From: Takakia lepidozioides
Taxonomy: Eukaryota > Streptophyta > Takakiopsida > Takakiales > Takakiaceae
Reading direction: 5' to 3'
Assembly: GCA_030704615.1 (NCBI GenBank)
Contig: CM060732.1
Location: 48,899,053 to 48,963,052, forward strand
DNA length: 64,000 nt
Positions 22,256-33,852 of the stretch are shown in pieces; position 1 is the stretch's first letter; each line of letters opens with the position of its first letter. Under the pieces are notes generated by a model. That model made no database searches and was not told where the DNA came from. It was given only the letters and a program-made list of their open reading frames with translations. A program made the position numbers and the translations under genes.

Positions 22256-24121
22256 GCATTCTCTCAAGAGACTATCTCTGATCCCTCCCTTCGGCACGTA
22301 GAGACGCTTTTGCTTATACCGGAGTAGTCCATTTTGCAAGTGGAATTGCGATTTAACCCCCCTCCTCAAGTCCTGCATCACGGACTTCGCCAGCTCATCC
22401 TTCTGGCAAGCCTTCCGGATCTTCCTTTGGAGCGCCGTCTCGCCCCTGTACACCAACAAGAGCTGCTGCTTTCTACTTAAAGCATCGGCCACCACATTGT
22501 CACGTCCCGGTTTGTACTGGATATCCACGTCAAACACCACCAAAGTATCTTGCCACCTAAGTTGTTTTGGGGACAACTTGGGCTGCGTGGCAAAATACTT
22601 CACCGTAACATTGTCCGTGAACACCTTCACTGGGTTGGAACCAACATAGTGGCGCCAAAGCTCAAGACAGTGCACCACCGCCTTCATCTCTTTCTTGTGC
22701 GTCGGCCACCATCGCTCCACTTCGTTCAGTTTCTTACTTTCGTAAGCCACTAGACGTCCATCTTGCATCAGTACACCCCCAATCGCAAAGTCCGACGCAT
22801 CTGTATGAATCTCGAACGGCCGATCGAACTCCGGGATTTTCAAGACTGGAGCTTCCGCCATCCGCTGCTTCAATTCAGCAAAAGCTTGGCCACACAAGGT
22901 GTTCCATACCCAGACTTTGGATTTACACAGAAGGTCTGACAACGGCCCCGCGATCTTGGCGAAATTTCTCACATACTTCCGGTAATAGGAGGCGAGTCTT
23001 AGGAAGGATCGCACTCCCTGGACCGAAGTCGGAGGCTCCCAGTCCAAGATCGCCCTCACCTTTCTGTCATCCATTTTGATCCCATCCTCTGTAATCACAT
23101 GCCCCAGGAACTCCACTTTTGTGACCCCGAATTCGCACTTTGAAGCTTTGGCATACAGCTTCCCTTCCCGCAATTTCTGGAACACCCTTTTGAGGTGCTC
23201 CAGGTGCTCCTCCTTTGTTTTCGAATACACCAAGATGTCGTCGATGGACACGATCACCAAGTCATCCAACCACTCCTGGAAAAGGCTGTTCATCAGCGTG
23301 CTAAAGGTCGCGGGTGCATTGGTGAGCCCAAAAGGCATCACCAAGAACTCATATGAACCATACCTTGTTCTGCACGCGGTCTTCTCCTCATCTCCTTCCG
23401 CCACTCGAATTTGATGATAGCCGGAGCGCAGATCGATCCGGCTGAAATACTTCACTTCTGCCAACCGATCGAAAAGGTCGTCGATCCTTGGCAAATGATA
23501 CCGGTTTTTGATAGTCACCTTATTCAAAGCCCTGTAATCGACACACATCCGCAGTGTCCCATCCTTCTTGTCTGCGAATAGCACCGGGGCTCCGTAAGGT
23601 GACTTACTCGGCCGGATGTACCCCTTTGACATTAGATCTTTGAGCTGAGTCTTCAGCTCGACCAACTCTCTGTGGCTCAACCGGTAGGGCGCCTTGGCAG
23701 GCGGTTCCGATCCCGGTATCACCTCAATCTTGTGGTCAACTCCTCTTCGCGGTGGCAAGCCGCTTGGTAAATCCTCCGGCATCACATCCTGGTATCTCTC
23801 CAAAATCCCCTTGATCCAATCTGGGCTCGGCTCCCCATCGCCTTCTCCCTTCACTTCTCTAATGTAAAGCAAAAACTGGGGCTCGTGTGCCTCCTCCACG
23901 GCCCACTCCCTTTCTGACAGAAGGTTTATTCGCCCTCCCACGGGTTTGGGCGTTTCCAATACTCGTAAGACTTCGCCACCATCCCCACATGGTAGCGTGA
24001 CTACTCTTTTGCGGCCATCTATGACCGCTCCGGATTTGCTCAAAAAGGTCATCCCCAAAATGAGATCCACTCCATCGATCTCGCAAATGGTGAAGTTCTC
24101 ACGTCCTTCCCATTTCCCCAT
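22040..24121 (-). pseudogene. Chromovirus protease end, reverse transcriptase, RNase H
   Basis: This is a 693-codon open frame. It holds the end of the protease ([12 protein letters not shown]), RT ([43 protein letters not shown]) and the catalytic motif, which reads [10 protein letters not shown] where Tyr or Phe is expected before IDD. RNase H follows ([35 protein letters not shown]), then VVADALSRK and the start of integrase. It ends by frameshift near 22100. The missing aromatic residue in SIDD (TCC) probably lowers or abolishes activity. Confidence 0.88.
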
Positions 24122-24500
24122 TGAAGAGGGACATCGAACACCAACCTCGTCGCCAATTGCGGTTCTCCTTTGGCAGAACGTACCTCAATAGAGGCCCCCA
24201 CGTCACTTGTCAGGAGTCCCAGCTTTTGTGCCATTGCCGGTGTCATGAAGGAGTGCGACGCTCTTGTGTCCACCAACAATGATACGTTAGTTCCGGATAT
24301 TATCCCATCTACAAACAATAACTGACTCCCTTTACGTAAGGCGCCAGTTTCCTGATACAATTCACAAGAAAATTTGCCTACCTTGCAAGTCCTGGCGACC
24401 ACCGCTTCCACCAAGCGACTGATGGTATCTTCCGACAGCTCTGTGGTCGCCCGAGTCATGTTCAATTGCCAGGGCTTCGTGCACTTCTTGGCCATGTGCC
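24122..24500 (-). pseudogene. Chromovirus gag zinc knuckle and protease
   Basis: Visible are the last part of a CCHC knuckle (GHMAKKC, at the gap edge) and a protease with LLVDTRASHSFM. The retroviral-type aspartic protease signature would be DTGA, so the glycine after DT has become arginine (GGA to AGA class). A frameshift near 24121 separates it from the RT frame. Confidence 0.75.
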
Positions 24501-25000
24501 NNNNNNNNNNNNNNNNNNNNNNNNNNNNNNNNNNNNNNNNNNNNNNNNNNNNNNNNNNNNNNNNNNNNNNNNNNNNNNNNNNNNNNNNNNNNNNNNNNNN
24601 NNNNNNNNNNNNNNNNNNNNNNNNNNNNNNNNNNNNNNNNNNNNNNNNNNNNNNNNNNNNNNNNNNNNNNNNNNNNNNNNNNNNNNNNNNNNNNNNNNNN
24701 NNNNNNNNNNNNNNNNNNNNNNNNNNNNNNNNNNNNNNNNNNNNNNNNNNNNNNNNNNNNNNNNNNNNNNNNNNNNNNNNNNNNNNNNNNNNNNNNNNNN
24801 NNNNNNNNNNNNNNNNNNNNNNNNNNNNNNNNNNNNNNNNNNNNNNNNNNNNNNNNNNNNNNNNNNNNNNNNNNNNNNNNNNNNNNNNNNNNNNNNNNNN
24901 NNNNNNNNNNNNNNNNNNNNNNNNNNNNNNNNNNNNNNNNNNNNNNNNNNNNNNNNNNNNNNNNNNNNNNNNNNNNNNNNNNNNNNNNNNNNNNNNNNNN
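24501..25000. other. Sequence gap of exactly 500 N
   Basis: The round length suggests a placeholder. By the nesting logic it replaces the chromovirus 5' LTR and gag, about 90 bp of Tat-like RT, and the accessory-gene side plus transposase N-terminus of MULE C. That could be on the order of 10 kb. Confidence 0.95.
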
Positions 25001-25084
25001 CACAGCTGGTTGGGGTGGTGGCATTTTCGGTATCGACAGTTCGGACAGTACTGCGGGAGGTAGGCTGCTGTCATTTTCGTTCAT

Positions 25085-26562
25085 TTGTCTTTCTGTTACG
25101 GACATTTCGATTGGTCCTCACCATTTGTTTGTGTCCTTCTTAGGAGCGGTGCTTGGATTCCGACACGACATGCCGAACCACGAATATGGCAGAATCGGTC
25201 CACTCCTCCTGGCGAGCCGTCTTCTGCCGCACAATCTGGTGGACGTAGTCACGGCCACAACGGAGGACATCGACAAGCAATCATGGCCAGCAAGCCACGT
25301 ATACAAGTTCTTGAGCGCAAACAATGGGGCTTTGGGCCGGACAGGGAGGAATTGTGGTACGAACACGTCGAGTCCAAGAATCCAGTGAAATGGGGCGACA
25401 CATTGCGAGATAGAAATCAAAGGGAGCCTCTGCACCGCAGAGGTGAACACCTAGAGGGGGACGTCCGTACTCGCCCTGTCAGGCGGAGGATTGAAGAGGA
25501 ACCCGGGTGCGAAGAGGATCCTGGAGATCCGACAGGAACATTCGGACAGCACCTCGAGGTCCCGTCATGTTGCCGCACAAATGTGTCTTCCAGCAGTGGA
25601 AGCCCAAGAATTCCAGATCGCCGTCGCCTTCAACCGGGGATTTCGTGGACAATTCCCCACCGCTCCCATTGCCCCACATTCCGCCCGTGTTATTCAAGTT
25701 TGGCCAAGCCATTTGTGGAGACGACTTGTCTGCATCACAGTGGAGAATTGCTCGCACAAAGCCGTCGTTTCGAGGAGGTGTTCCGCAATTCGTGTGGATA
25801 CACGCAACGTTGTTTAGAGATGATAGGAGGAATCCAGATGGGCTGTCCCTTCTCCTACTTTTACAGGAAGATTTGTCCATGCAAGTTTGCGGAGGGACAA
25901 CCACCAGTTCTGGTTTCTGCAGGCACGACATTAAATGACTTGCGTGTATGGAAAGCCCAAGTACGGCATACAAACAATGCCAGAGGCTCCCCCGGTGTGG
26001 CCGGTGGAACCAGGCTTCGATTGTCAGGTTGAGGCCGACGCCCTTACCGCCGCAGGATTTCGGATGGTGGCAACGCACTGACGTCCCCAGACAACCATTT
26101 CCGCTTCCACAGCCTCCACCACCGACCCCTGTGAGAGCAAGAACAATGGGACACGACAGCTCTAAGCATCCTACACACCGTTGGGGAAACCGAAGAGGCG
26201 GCGACCTCCCTCAAAAGTGAACGAGACAAGGATGGGGAATGCACTTCGGATGAACTGTACAATCCAGAGCTCGACAGAAGTGCCCCCACCAGGATTCGGG
26301 CGTGTGTATCAGATGGCCACGGCGGGCTCAGCTGTTCGCAATGAGGTGTACACCATCACCATTTCAGAATTACCCACCTGCAATTGCACCGACTTCCAGA
26401 TCATGGCGAACAAGGGGGCATCATACTGCCCTGCAAGCATTTGTACTACGTGTACCTAAAGAGACTCCGTTGTAATTCCACAACTCATCACTTCATACAT
26501 GCACCAGGGTTGAGCCCCCAGGAGGTTCACACTCTTCTGAATATGGATCCAGGGGACCAGTG
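25085..26562 (+). pseudogene. MULE C transposase C-terminal half, broken
   Basis: An intron acceptor near 25143 leads into the exon that in MULE B starts at 60841 (CLDSDT, TTNMAESVHSSWRA). Then come pieces in three frames: RTAPRGPVML, FCRHDI, KPKYGIQ, and KRRRPPSKVNETRMGNALRM. The SWIM region is LPTCNCTDFQ at 26380-26395. The partner CKH is damaged by one lost base (TGCCCTGCAAGCATTTG, frame ending CPASICTTCT). The sequence is closer to MULE D than to A or B (for example YQMATAGSAVRNEVYTI). Confidence 0.8.
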
Positions 26563-27409
26563 AGCTTGGCTTGCGGTCCACATACAATGGTACGCCCATC
26601 CTTTCGGATAGTAGAACTGTACTGCTGCCAGTACCTCAGACTCTGGCCACAGAAAGGTCCGACATATGTCTTGCCTACCAGTAACCTGTTTTGATCGAAC
26701 TAAGATATTACTATAATCGTTCACTTGTTTCCACATGCATGTATTTTTGTATGTTGGAGGTTCATGTTTTTCTGCTTTCCGAAAACTTGCTCTCCTCATT
26801 CGACCTCCAACAAGGAAATGTGGCGCCCGAATTTCCAAGTATCGTCGTAGGTACCCCGAGGCGGCCTTCGCCAACACCAAACCGCTCCGAAATTTCGCAC
26901 GTGCGAACCCTAATGCGGCACCCTATTTCCAGTTCAGTTGCAAACCTTTCCCGCCGAATACCCGAAGAGACAGAATTGTGAAGTACTGCAGACTGTATTG
27001 GTGCAGACTCCATTGGTTCAATGGCGGCAAAAGGGTCAGCTTCATTCCAATGTTAAGGCATGTAAAACCGCGGAATACTCTATACAGGCCAGTATGCGAC
27101 GTCCTTTTGCAGTGGTATACTGGATTTCCCGTTGCACGGTCACTTATTTCCATGAGCGGATCTATAAAACCATGAGCGGACTTGTTACTGACGACATATC
27201 TTCGCCGCATTACATGATCTGGAACGTCCAAAAACGGCAAGGTCAAAAAAAAAACTATTATTTTAATACTTGTTTAATCTGCCGCATTTCCAAATTTGGA
27301 GGAGTCCGCTCATGAAATCCGCGTATCTTAGACTTCGGCTCACCGCTCATGCGGCTCATGCGGCTCATGGCTCATGGCTCATGGTTTCTGCTCATGAAAT
27401 AGTAAACCT
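26563..27409. repeat. MULE C subterminal and terminal region
   Basis: No gene here. It is homologous in inverse order to 40786-41680 of MULE D. It contains one GGCGCC-type site (GTGGCGCCCGAATTTCC near 26820) and isolated ATGAGCGG motifs (27152-27180). A cluster of CATGAGC-family heptamers lies at 27330-27400 just inside the end. Confidence 0.7.
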
Positions 27410-29118
27410 CCATCTCATGGCCCGCCACAGTGTCCAATACTGCTTCTGTGAATGACAAAGGAAAATGATCTTTCTTCGTGCAAGCATTCAACTTCTTATA
27501 GTTCACACAAACTCTCAGTTTACCATTCTTCTTGGGAACTATCACAATGGGTAACAACCAAGTTGTATACTCTATCGGGTATATAAACTTAGCCTCAGCC
27601 AACTTCTTGATCTCTTTTCCAACCTTCTGTGCATAGTTGGATTCATTTTGTACCTTTGCCTGTTGATTGGTACTGACCCTGGTTCCTTTCAATCTTATGC
27701 TGACAGATCTCAGGTGGTATCCCTTTTAGATCCTCGTAGCTCCAAGCAAATACTCTGTATTGATGAACAAACTCTTAGCTTCCTCAAAGAATTCTGGCTC
27801 CAAATCAGCCCCTACCTTCACCATCCTCCGTTCCTCTTCAGTTCCCACATCCACTTCTCTCACCCTGCTCATCAGTTGTGATTGTCCAACTAGTCACCAC
27901 TTCATCCTGTAAACTCACAGTGGCTGGTTCCTCTAGGATTTCCATTTCTCCTTCTCTTTCTTCATAAAAATGTGGTGGGTAATTGCTTATTTCACCTTCA
28001 ATTGGTGTTGCTGTCACTACACCACAGCAGATACCTTTTAAACAACTTAGGCCTTCCAGCTGCATCTCTGCAACCTGCTCCCACTCTGGGTGTGCAGCGA
28101 ACAGGGTAGCTTCCTGCTCCTCATCCAGTCCTCCCCTCCAGTCATACTCCCTGACCCCACGAGGTCTTCTCGTAGCAGGTAATCTACTAGATTTCTTAGT
28201 GGTAATTTGTATCTTGTGCATCCCATCATGCACAGTTAGTAACTGGGAATTCCAGTCATGGAATACCCTGGCCTGTTTCAGCCACGGATGTCCCAACAAT
28301 AAGGAGTAAGCTTCCATGACTTCATCCATTTTTAACACAGTTACTGTAATCATAAAGATCATCTTTTGAATCTGTATCTTAACTCCTCTTATCAATCCCA
28401 ATGGCTGTACACTTCTTTGATCTGCCATTGTTACTGTAAATGGGGCTGGTTTCATGTTACTTAGACCAAGCTTCTGCCTTAATTGGTCTGTCATAATATT
28501 CACTCCAAAGCCTCCATCTATCAGTACAACAGTTAGTTCTGTGCTTCCAATTCTCAATTGGATTACTGGCATAGAATCATCAAAGTCCATGACTGTTTCT
28601 CGCCCTTCCGGCTTCACATTATAACTGGTCACCTTGCTGTTCAGGTTTGTGTTTCCTGTCACATGGGCAATTCGATTGATTGCTTGATACAGCCTGTGTC
28701 TACAATAAGGTGCCACAGCCAATAGCTGTCCAATGGTAATCTCCGCTTTGGTCTGGCATATTACTTCAGCCAAAGTCCCTTCATTACTCTGCATGTCTGC
28801 AGCTTCTTTCTTCCTTTCATCCTCACTCACTTCTTCTTCTCCATCAGAATCAAAAGAATCTGCCATGGGAATATCAGTACTCTTCTGCATTTCCCTTATG
28901 GTATCTGTCACTTCTTTGTGCAGTTCTTTCTCATCTCTCCAAGCCTCATCATCTTCAGGCACATCACTGCCATCTTCATTATCATCATCTTCCTCAACTA
29001 TTGGAGGTATTAGTTTGGCTTTGCTTCTCGTTACTATCATTGTACTTACTTCTGGTACAACACATGGCCTAACCATGTGAGCTGCCACCACTGGGCCCTC
29101 ATTCATAGAAGCTCTCAT
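27410..29118 (-). pseudogene. Tat-like protease and N-terminal reverse transcriptase
   Basis: The 29118-27838 frame (426 codons) starts with an acidic linker. It then holds a protease-like domain with VVLIDGGFGVNIM, in which DGG occupies the DTG/DSG place as in Tat-type elements, and SLLLGHPWLKQARVFHDW. A stop at 27838 is followed by RT sequence to 27419: LAEAKFIYPIEYTTWLLPIVIVPKKNGKLRVCVNYKKLN and AVLDTVAGHEM. MULE C begins at that point. The RT continues at 19356. Confidence 0.8.
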
Positions 29119-31692
29119 CTCATTCTGGTGTCTAATCCAGAATGAACAGACTGCCTTGCGATGTCCTGCCTGATTACAATAGTAACACAGTTCTTCAACA
29201 TTGGGTCCTCGCCCTTGGTATGCTCTAGGATTATTTCTGTAATCCTGATTCCCTGGCTGGTAATTCCCCCTTGGATTACCCTGATAGTTGCCTCTGGAAT
29301 TTCCTTAGTAATTCCCTCTTGAATTACCTCTCCCTTCCATGCCATTGTTATAACCACCAGGCCTACCATAGTGGTCCTGATCACTATTTCTTCTTGGCTG
29401 GGGCTGCACTTGATGCACCCTTACTTGCCTAGGTTCTCTAACTGTTGTCCTTCTGTTGTACTAACAATTCTCAGTAGAATGGTTATCCATTTTACAGATA
29501 GTACAGTGTTTATCCTTCATGTGGCATTCAGTGGTGGTATGGCCTTCATTCTGGCACTTTGCACACCAAACACCCTTCCTCCAATGTGTTGCAGCCTCTG
29601 TGGCATATTTCTTCAAGATTTCTTCTAATATTTTCTCATAGTTATCCCTCTTCAACTTCTCCTTCCTCTTACTCTTCCTTTTCAGTTCTTGCTCTTCTTC
29701 CTCATCTGACTCATCCTCAGAGTCCTCATCATCCCTTTTCTCTCTCCTGAGCATCCCAATTGCTCAATTCTGTTCGTTGTTTCAAATGCCTCCTCCACTG
29801 TATTATGGGGTAACATATCCACTTTCTTTTGCAACTCTGGTCTTAGTCCACTCACAAACCAAGTCTTCTGTAAACCTGGTGCTGGTACAGCAGCCAGCTT
29901 TTTCATTATCAATTCCATCTTTTCCATATACTCCTCAACAGTTTCATGCTTCTTTTGCTTTAACTATTGTAAACTTCCATACACTTCATCCTCAGTTTTA
30001 CTTGTCCTCAACCTATTTTGGAATGTTGTATTCAAGCCATTCCAGGTTAGGAAATGATTATCAGGGAATCTTGCATACCATTCACTTGCCTTCTTGATAA
30101 GGGAACAAGGAAACAGTCTCATCTTGGCATCATCGCCATTCTCATTGTTCACTATACACATGTGCTCAAATTGGCTAATGTGTACATCGGGATCCCTTTT
30201 CCTGAATATATTGGAAAAGGTGGTTTTGCCCGTGTTGGTTGTAACGCCATCTGTGGCCCTACCCTCTGCCCACTGACAGATGCTGGCACCCTTGCTAGTG
30301 CTGGTCCTTGAGGACCTGTTGTAGTTGTGGTGGATCTTCCACCCTGTGGTGGCCCCTGAGCACTCCCTGCTACTGGCCCCACGATATTCACAGTATTCCC
30401 AGCTCCAGTTGCACTACTTCCCACACTCCCTGTCCCCCCAAAGCCAGATCCAGGCTGCCCGCCTGATCCCCCTGAGCCAACACCTTCGTTGGCCTGTGAT
30501 CCAAGTGCTCCACTTGATCCAGGTCCAACGGGTTGGGATGTCCTGGTTGTAGTCTCAACCTCAGCTGTTGGGTCTACTTCTTCATACTCTTCCTCTTCCA
30601 ATTTTTTTTTTTTTTTTTTTCATCCTCCAAGTTTTGCCCTTGGGTTTCTTCTTCACTCATGTAACTCAACTGCAATGGTGTTGGAGAGTCTGAACTCTCC
30701 GTTGGTTATGCCACATCCTCTCCTCCTTCTTCTTTTTCCGTTTTAGAAACTGGAGTTCCTGCTTTTGGTGTTCCATGCCAACTCTTATCAAAGATTTCTG
30801 TCAAATCTTTTATCCAGGGACGTACCTCTAATCTTTCACCTCGTGGTTGATCTTCTTCCCGTACCAATTCCCTTAATCTTTCTTGCAAATAAAAAGAAGG
30901 AGTGACATCCAACTCTAGTTCTTCCGGTATGGGTGATGTACTCTCTGATCTTAATGGTGTGAGAGGTCCAGATGATTCCCCTATGTCTATTCCTCTCTCC
31001 CAAAGATATGGATAATTAGCTTTCACATAACTTTCTCTTTTTGCTGAATATCTCTAGAGTCTAGCTTCTCTTTCATCACTCATGTCCCATGTCTTTCATT
31101 TCTTTTAATGTGGCAATAACCAAAACTCTCTTCTGTAGTATCTCTCGTATATGCCTGGGTTTCTTTCAAGCTTCAATGCACCCTTGGCTATACTAGAAGT
31201 CTTCGTTACCATATAACCATATGGCAAACAAGTTTGGAAAGTTGTTCTTGGTGTGAGTTTGATCCACAGAATATCCTTTGGAATCCAATTCTTTACCAGT
31301 ACCTGCTCTTCATGCATATGAGTATAAACATTCACCTTCCTTTCCTCCCAGCCTTCAAACTCTACTCGCTTAATGGATAGCAATGCTATCACATAAATCA
31401 GTGTTGGTAACCAACGTGCTCTTCCCCTACAGACCACCTAATAAATCTTTATCACTCCCTTCTCCAGACCCCACTCAGGGTCAGCATCATGCACTCTTTT
31501 AAGAATGTTTTCTTTACAACCGTCTGGCAATTCCAAGAACCTCTGAAAGAATCGTTTGGACAATCTTTCCTTCTCAGTTTCACAGGGAATTTGATTCACA
31601 TCAAATTCTTTAATTCTCCAACCACCATGATCCCACCAGATGCCTGTCACATCTGGTTGTTCAAGACTTAGTTCCCCAGTATGGTCGCCAAA
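29100..31692 (-). pseudogene. Tat-like gag polyprotein, multiply frameshifted
   Basis: From the 5' side there is an opening frame right after the primer-binding region (GDHTGELSLEQPDVTGIWWDHGG), a second block (31437-31105), an acidic and then Gly/Ser/Pro-rich block (31026-30152) and a gag core (ISQFEHMCIVNN, ASEWYARFPDNHFLTWNGL). A Lys/Glu-rich coiled stretch and three CCHC zinc knuckles follow: CAKCQNEGHTTTEC and CTICKMDNHSTENC near 29470-29550, and CYYCNQAGHRKAVC near 29150-29190. Stops and shifts separate the blocks, and a 22-T run lies at 30601-30622. Knuckles bind the RNA genome in intact elements. Confidence 0.75.
31675..31692 (-). promoter_or_regulatory. Putative primer-binding region of the Tat-like element
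   Basis: On the coding strand the LTR ends CTCGACA and is followed at once by TTTGGCGACCATACTGGGG, similar in form to primer-binding regions of plant Tat elements. I have not matched it to a tRNA. Confidence 0.45.
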
Positions 31693-32526
31693 TGTCGAGC
31701 GGCTTTTACTCACCCATCCCTTCGCTATCCGAGGTGGAAACTCCAAGATAGAAGAGTTGGATATCTCTAAGCACTCAGCCCGCTCAGTACAATCAGTCAT
31801 GACCTGCAGCTAGTGAATCATGGTTGTGCTTCCCCTTTGTATTCCTTCTTGCCTTCATGTTATCAATTTACCTTATCTGATACTGAAGCATCAGATTGCT
31901 TCAGTATCTTCTTAGTTCCAGTTAATCATGCATTCATTTCACAGCTTCACTCATGTCTCTTTACACAGTGTGCTTGTATCGAATAAGTATCAGATTACGA
32001 TTTATCAGGTACTAGGCCAATGTCAAGTGACTCTAATCCGTCCTACAGTATCACTACAGCTCTTCATCAAATAAGCATCTACTGTACATCTCTCCTCCTT
32101 CTCCGTGCTCCCGTTCCTGCTCTCCCCTGATCTCCTCTCCTCCATGACCAAGAAGCGCACCCCCGTGAAGTGTCTTTCTTTCCGTTGCCCCTCTCCTTAT
32201 CTGCCTGCAAGCTGTTCTAACCACCTAACTAATTAACCGTCATCCCTCACAGTCATTCCCTGCCAATGATAACTGTTTCCTACGTAATGTGACAGGCTGT
32301 GTCAAGCTGTGCTGAGCTGTGACTGGTTGTGTAAGGCTGTGTCGGGCTGTGTTGGCTGTGACTGGTTGTGTAAAACTATGTCGGGCTGTGTTGGCTGTGA
32401 CTGGCTGTGCAAAACTGTGGCGGGTTGTGTCACCCCCAAGGCTCCTGTTGGTCTCAGTCTGCGCAAAAATTAAGGGTACCCCACAGAACCCGTAAAAGCA
32501 TCTAAGTCCCAAGCAGCCCTCTAACA
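31693..32526 (-). repeat. 5' LTR of the Tat-like element
   Basis: On the coding strand it runs from TGTTAGAGGGCTGC (32526) to CCGCTCGACA (31693), 834 bp. It is homologous end to end with the solo LTR at 16356-17113 and, over its last 260 bp, with the fragment at 39095-39355. It contains a GGCTGTG-rich tandem at 32290-32420. Immediately outside it lies chromovirus integrase sequence. Confidence 0.85.
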
Positions 32527-33818
32527 GTCTCTTAAGAGAATGCCATGATGGTCCGCTTGCGGGCCACGGCGGAGCCAAGCGCACCACGGCACTCTTGAAG
32601 AAAGAGTATTTCTGGCCCAAACTGAGGGAGGAGGCTGAGGAGTATGTCAAGACATGCACCACATGCCAACAAAACCGGAGCGAATACAAAAAGCAAGCGG
32701 GGCTGTTACAACCCTTGCCGATTCCAGAAGGGTCTTGGGAAAGTGTCTCGATGGATTTCATGACTGCTATGCCGCTATCAAAAGGATTCGATGCAATCAT
32801 GGTGGTGGTGGATAGGTTCAGTAAAATGGGCCATTTCATCCCCACCAAGGAGACGGCAACGGCACAGGAGACGGGGCGACTTTACTTCGCCCACGTCTTC
32901 AAGCATCATGGACTCCCGAAGGATATTGTCTCGGACCGCGATCCAAAGTTTACGAGTAAATTTAGGAGGGCACTTTGGAAGAAGATGGGGACGAGGCTCA
33001 AGATGAGCACCACATTCCGACCAACGACGGACGGCCAAACAGAAAGGGTGAATTCCGTAGTGAAGCAGATCTTGCGGAATTATGTGTCGGCAGACCAATC
33101 GGACTGGGTGGAGCACTTGGATGCGGCAGAGTTCTGTTATAATAACACAAAACATTCCGCAACGGGAGTTTCCCCCTTCGTATTGGTTTATGGAAAAGCA
33201 CCTCTAGTGCCGACAAGTTGGGCCGCCCAAGACGTTGAGGAACCGGCAGCAGCGGCAGTGCTAGAAGAACGCGAGCGTTTGTTGAAGCTCGCAAAGTACA
33301 ACATTGCCAAAGCTAGGAAACGATATGAACGGCAGGCAAATTGGAAGCGGAGGGATGTTAAGTTTGAGGCAGGCACGGAGGTCTGGTTGAACATCAAGAA
33401 TTTTCGACTACCTCCGTAAGTGAGTCCGAAGTTTGTACCTCTGTATGCGGGACCCTTTCGCATCCAGAAGGTTATGAATGAGGATGTGTATGAATTGGAG
33501 CTGCCGGAAAACAGCAAGGTGTATCCGGTATTCCACGTCTCCCTTTTGAAGCCTTACTTCAAAGATGAAGCGCGCCCGAATCGACATCAAGTGTTGCGTC
33601 CGCCACCTGTGCTGTTGGATCATGAAAATGAACCTGAGTACGAGGTGGAGGCAGTGCTTAAGTCGAGGAGGTTCAAGAATCAAGAAATGGAGTATCTCTT
33701 GAAATGGAAGAGCTATCATCATGTGGAGGCATCTTGGGTACGTGCCTCAGAAATAGGGTACGCATCCGAGGCGGTTGCAGCTTTCGAATGGCGACCTCAA
33801 AAGCGGAAGAAGCATTGA
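32527..33818 (+). pseudogene. Chromovirus integrase with chromodomain, one nonsense codon
   Basis: Frame from ECHDGPLAG through the HHCC finger (CTTCQQN), the DDE core (MDFMTAM, VVVDRFSKMGHF, SDRDPKFTSKF, TDGQTERVNSV), VSPFVLVYG and NIKNFRLPP. A TAA at 33417-33419 follows, where the other copy has GAA. The same frame then continues without further damage: VSPKFVPLYAGPFRI, then the chromodomain (EYEVEAVLKSRRF ... YLLKWKSYHHVEASW) and TGA after RPQKRKKH. It is much better preserved than the - strand copy. Confidence 0.9.
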
Positions 33819-33852
33819 TGGGGACATCAACCTTGGAGCGTGGGGGAGGATA

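Larger units (their letters stand above)
19357..24500 (-). mobile_element. Ty3 chromovirus, - strand copy, 5' end lost in the gap
   Basis: It comprises a 3' LTR at 19357-20955 ending TGTCGCGCACC on the + strand (GCGCGACA on the coding strand), a polypurine tract GGGGGAGGA near 20960-20968, and pol on - from 24500 to 20990. It is inserted in the RT of the Tat-like element just before WGAYAYN. Gag and the 5' LTR are missing: coding sequence stops at the zinc knuckle (HMAKKCTK) where the N run begins. Confidence 0.85.
25001..27409 (+). mobile_element. MULE C: 3' part of a Mutator-like element inserted in the Tat-like RT
   Basis: The right end reads GCTCATGAAATAGTAAACCT to 27409, the reverse complement of AGGTTTACTATTTCATGAGC, which is also the left end of MULE D. 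Directly after it the Tat-like RT resumes (coding-strand AVLDTVAGHEM). The 9 bases after the end, CCATCTCAT (27410-27418), are the predicted duplication. The other copy is in or beyond the gap. Only the transposase C-terminal half is seen. Confidence 0.8.
1..32526 (-). mobile_element. Tat/Athila-like Ty3 LTR retrotransposon, nested host element (3' end outside window)
   Basis: I infer one long Ty3 element on the - strand. In order it holds the 5' LTR (31693-32526), primer-binding region, gag with three CCHC knuckles, a protease with a DGG motif, reverse transcriptase (FLDD), RNase H, integrase and an extra 3' ORF that leaves the window at base 1. Reading frames join across every insertion. 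The RT resumes after MULE C and the - strand chromovirus, the integrase tail resumes after the solo LTR, and the extra ORF resumes after MULE A. The extra ORF and the protease sequence (DGG, then LLGHPWL) suggest the Tat/Athila branch rather than chromoviruses. Its right end abuts the integrase of the + strand chromovirus. Its 3' LTR should lie left of the window. Confidence 0.75.

Noticed and set aside
16356-32526. An element with inverted LTRs (DIRS-like)
   Set aside because: The LTR at 16356-17113 has its own perfect CCACT duplication and the pol frame continues across it, so it is an independent solo LTR. The element has a DDE integrase, unlike DIRS.
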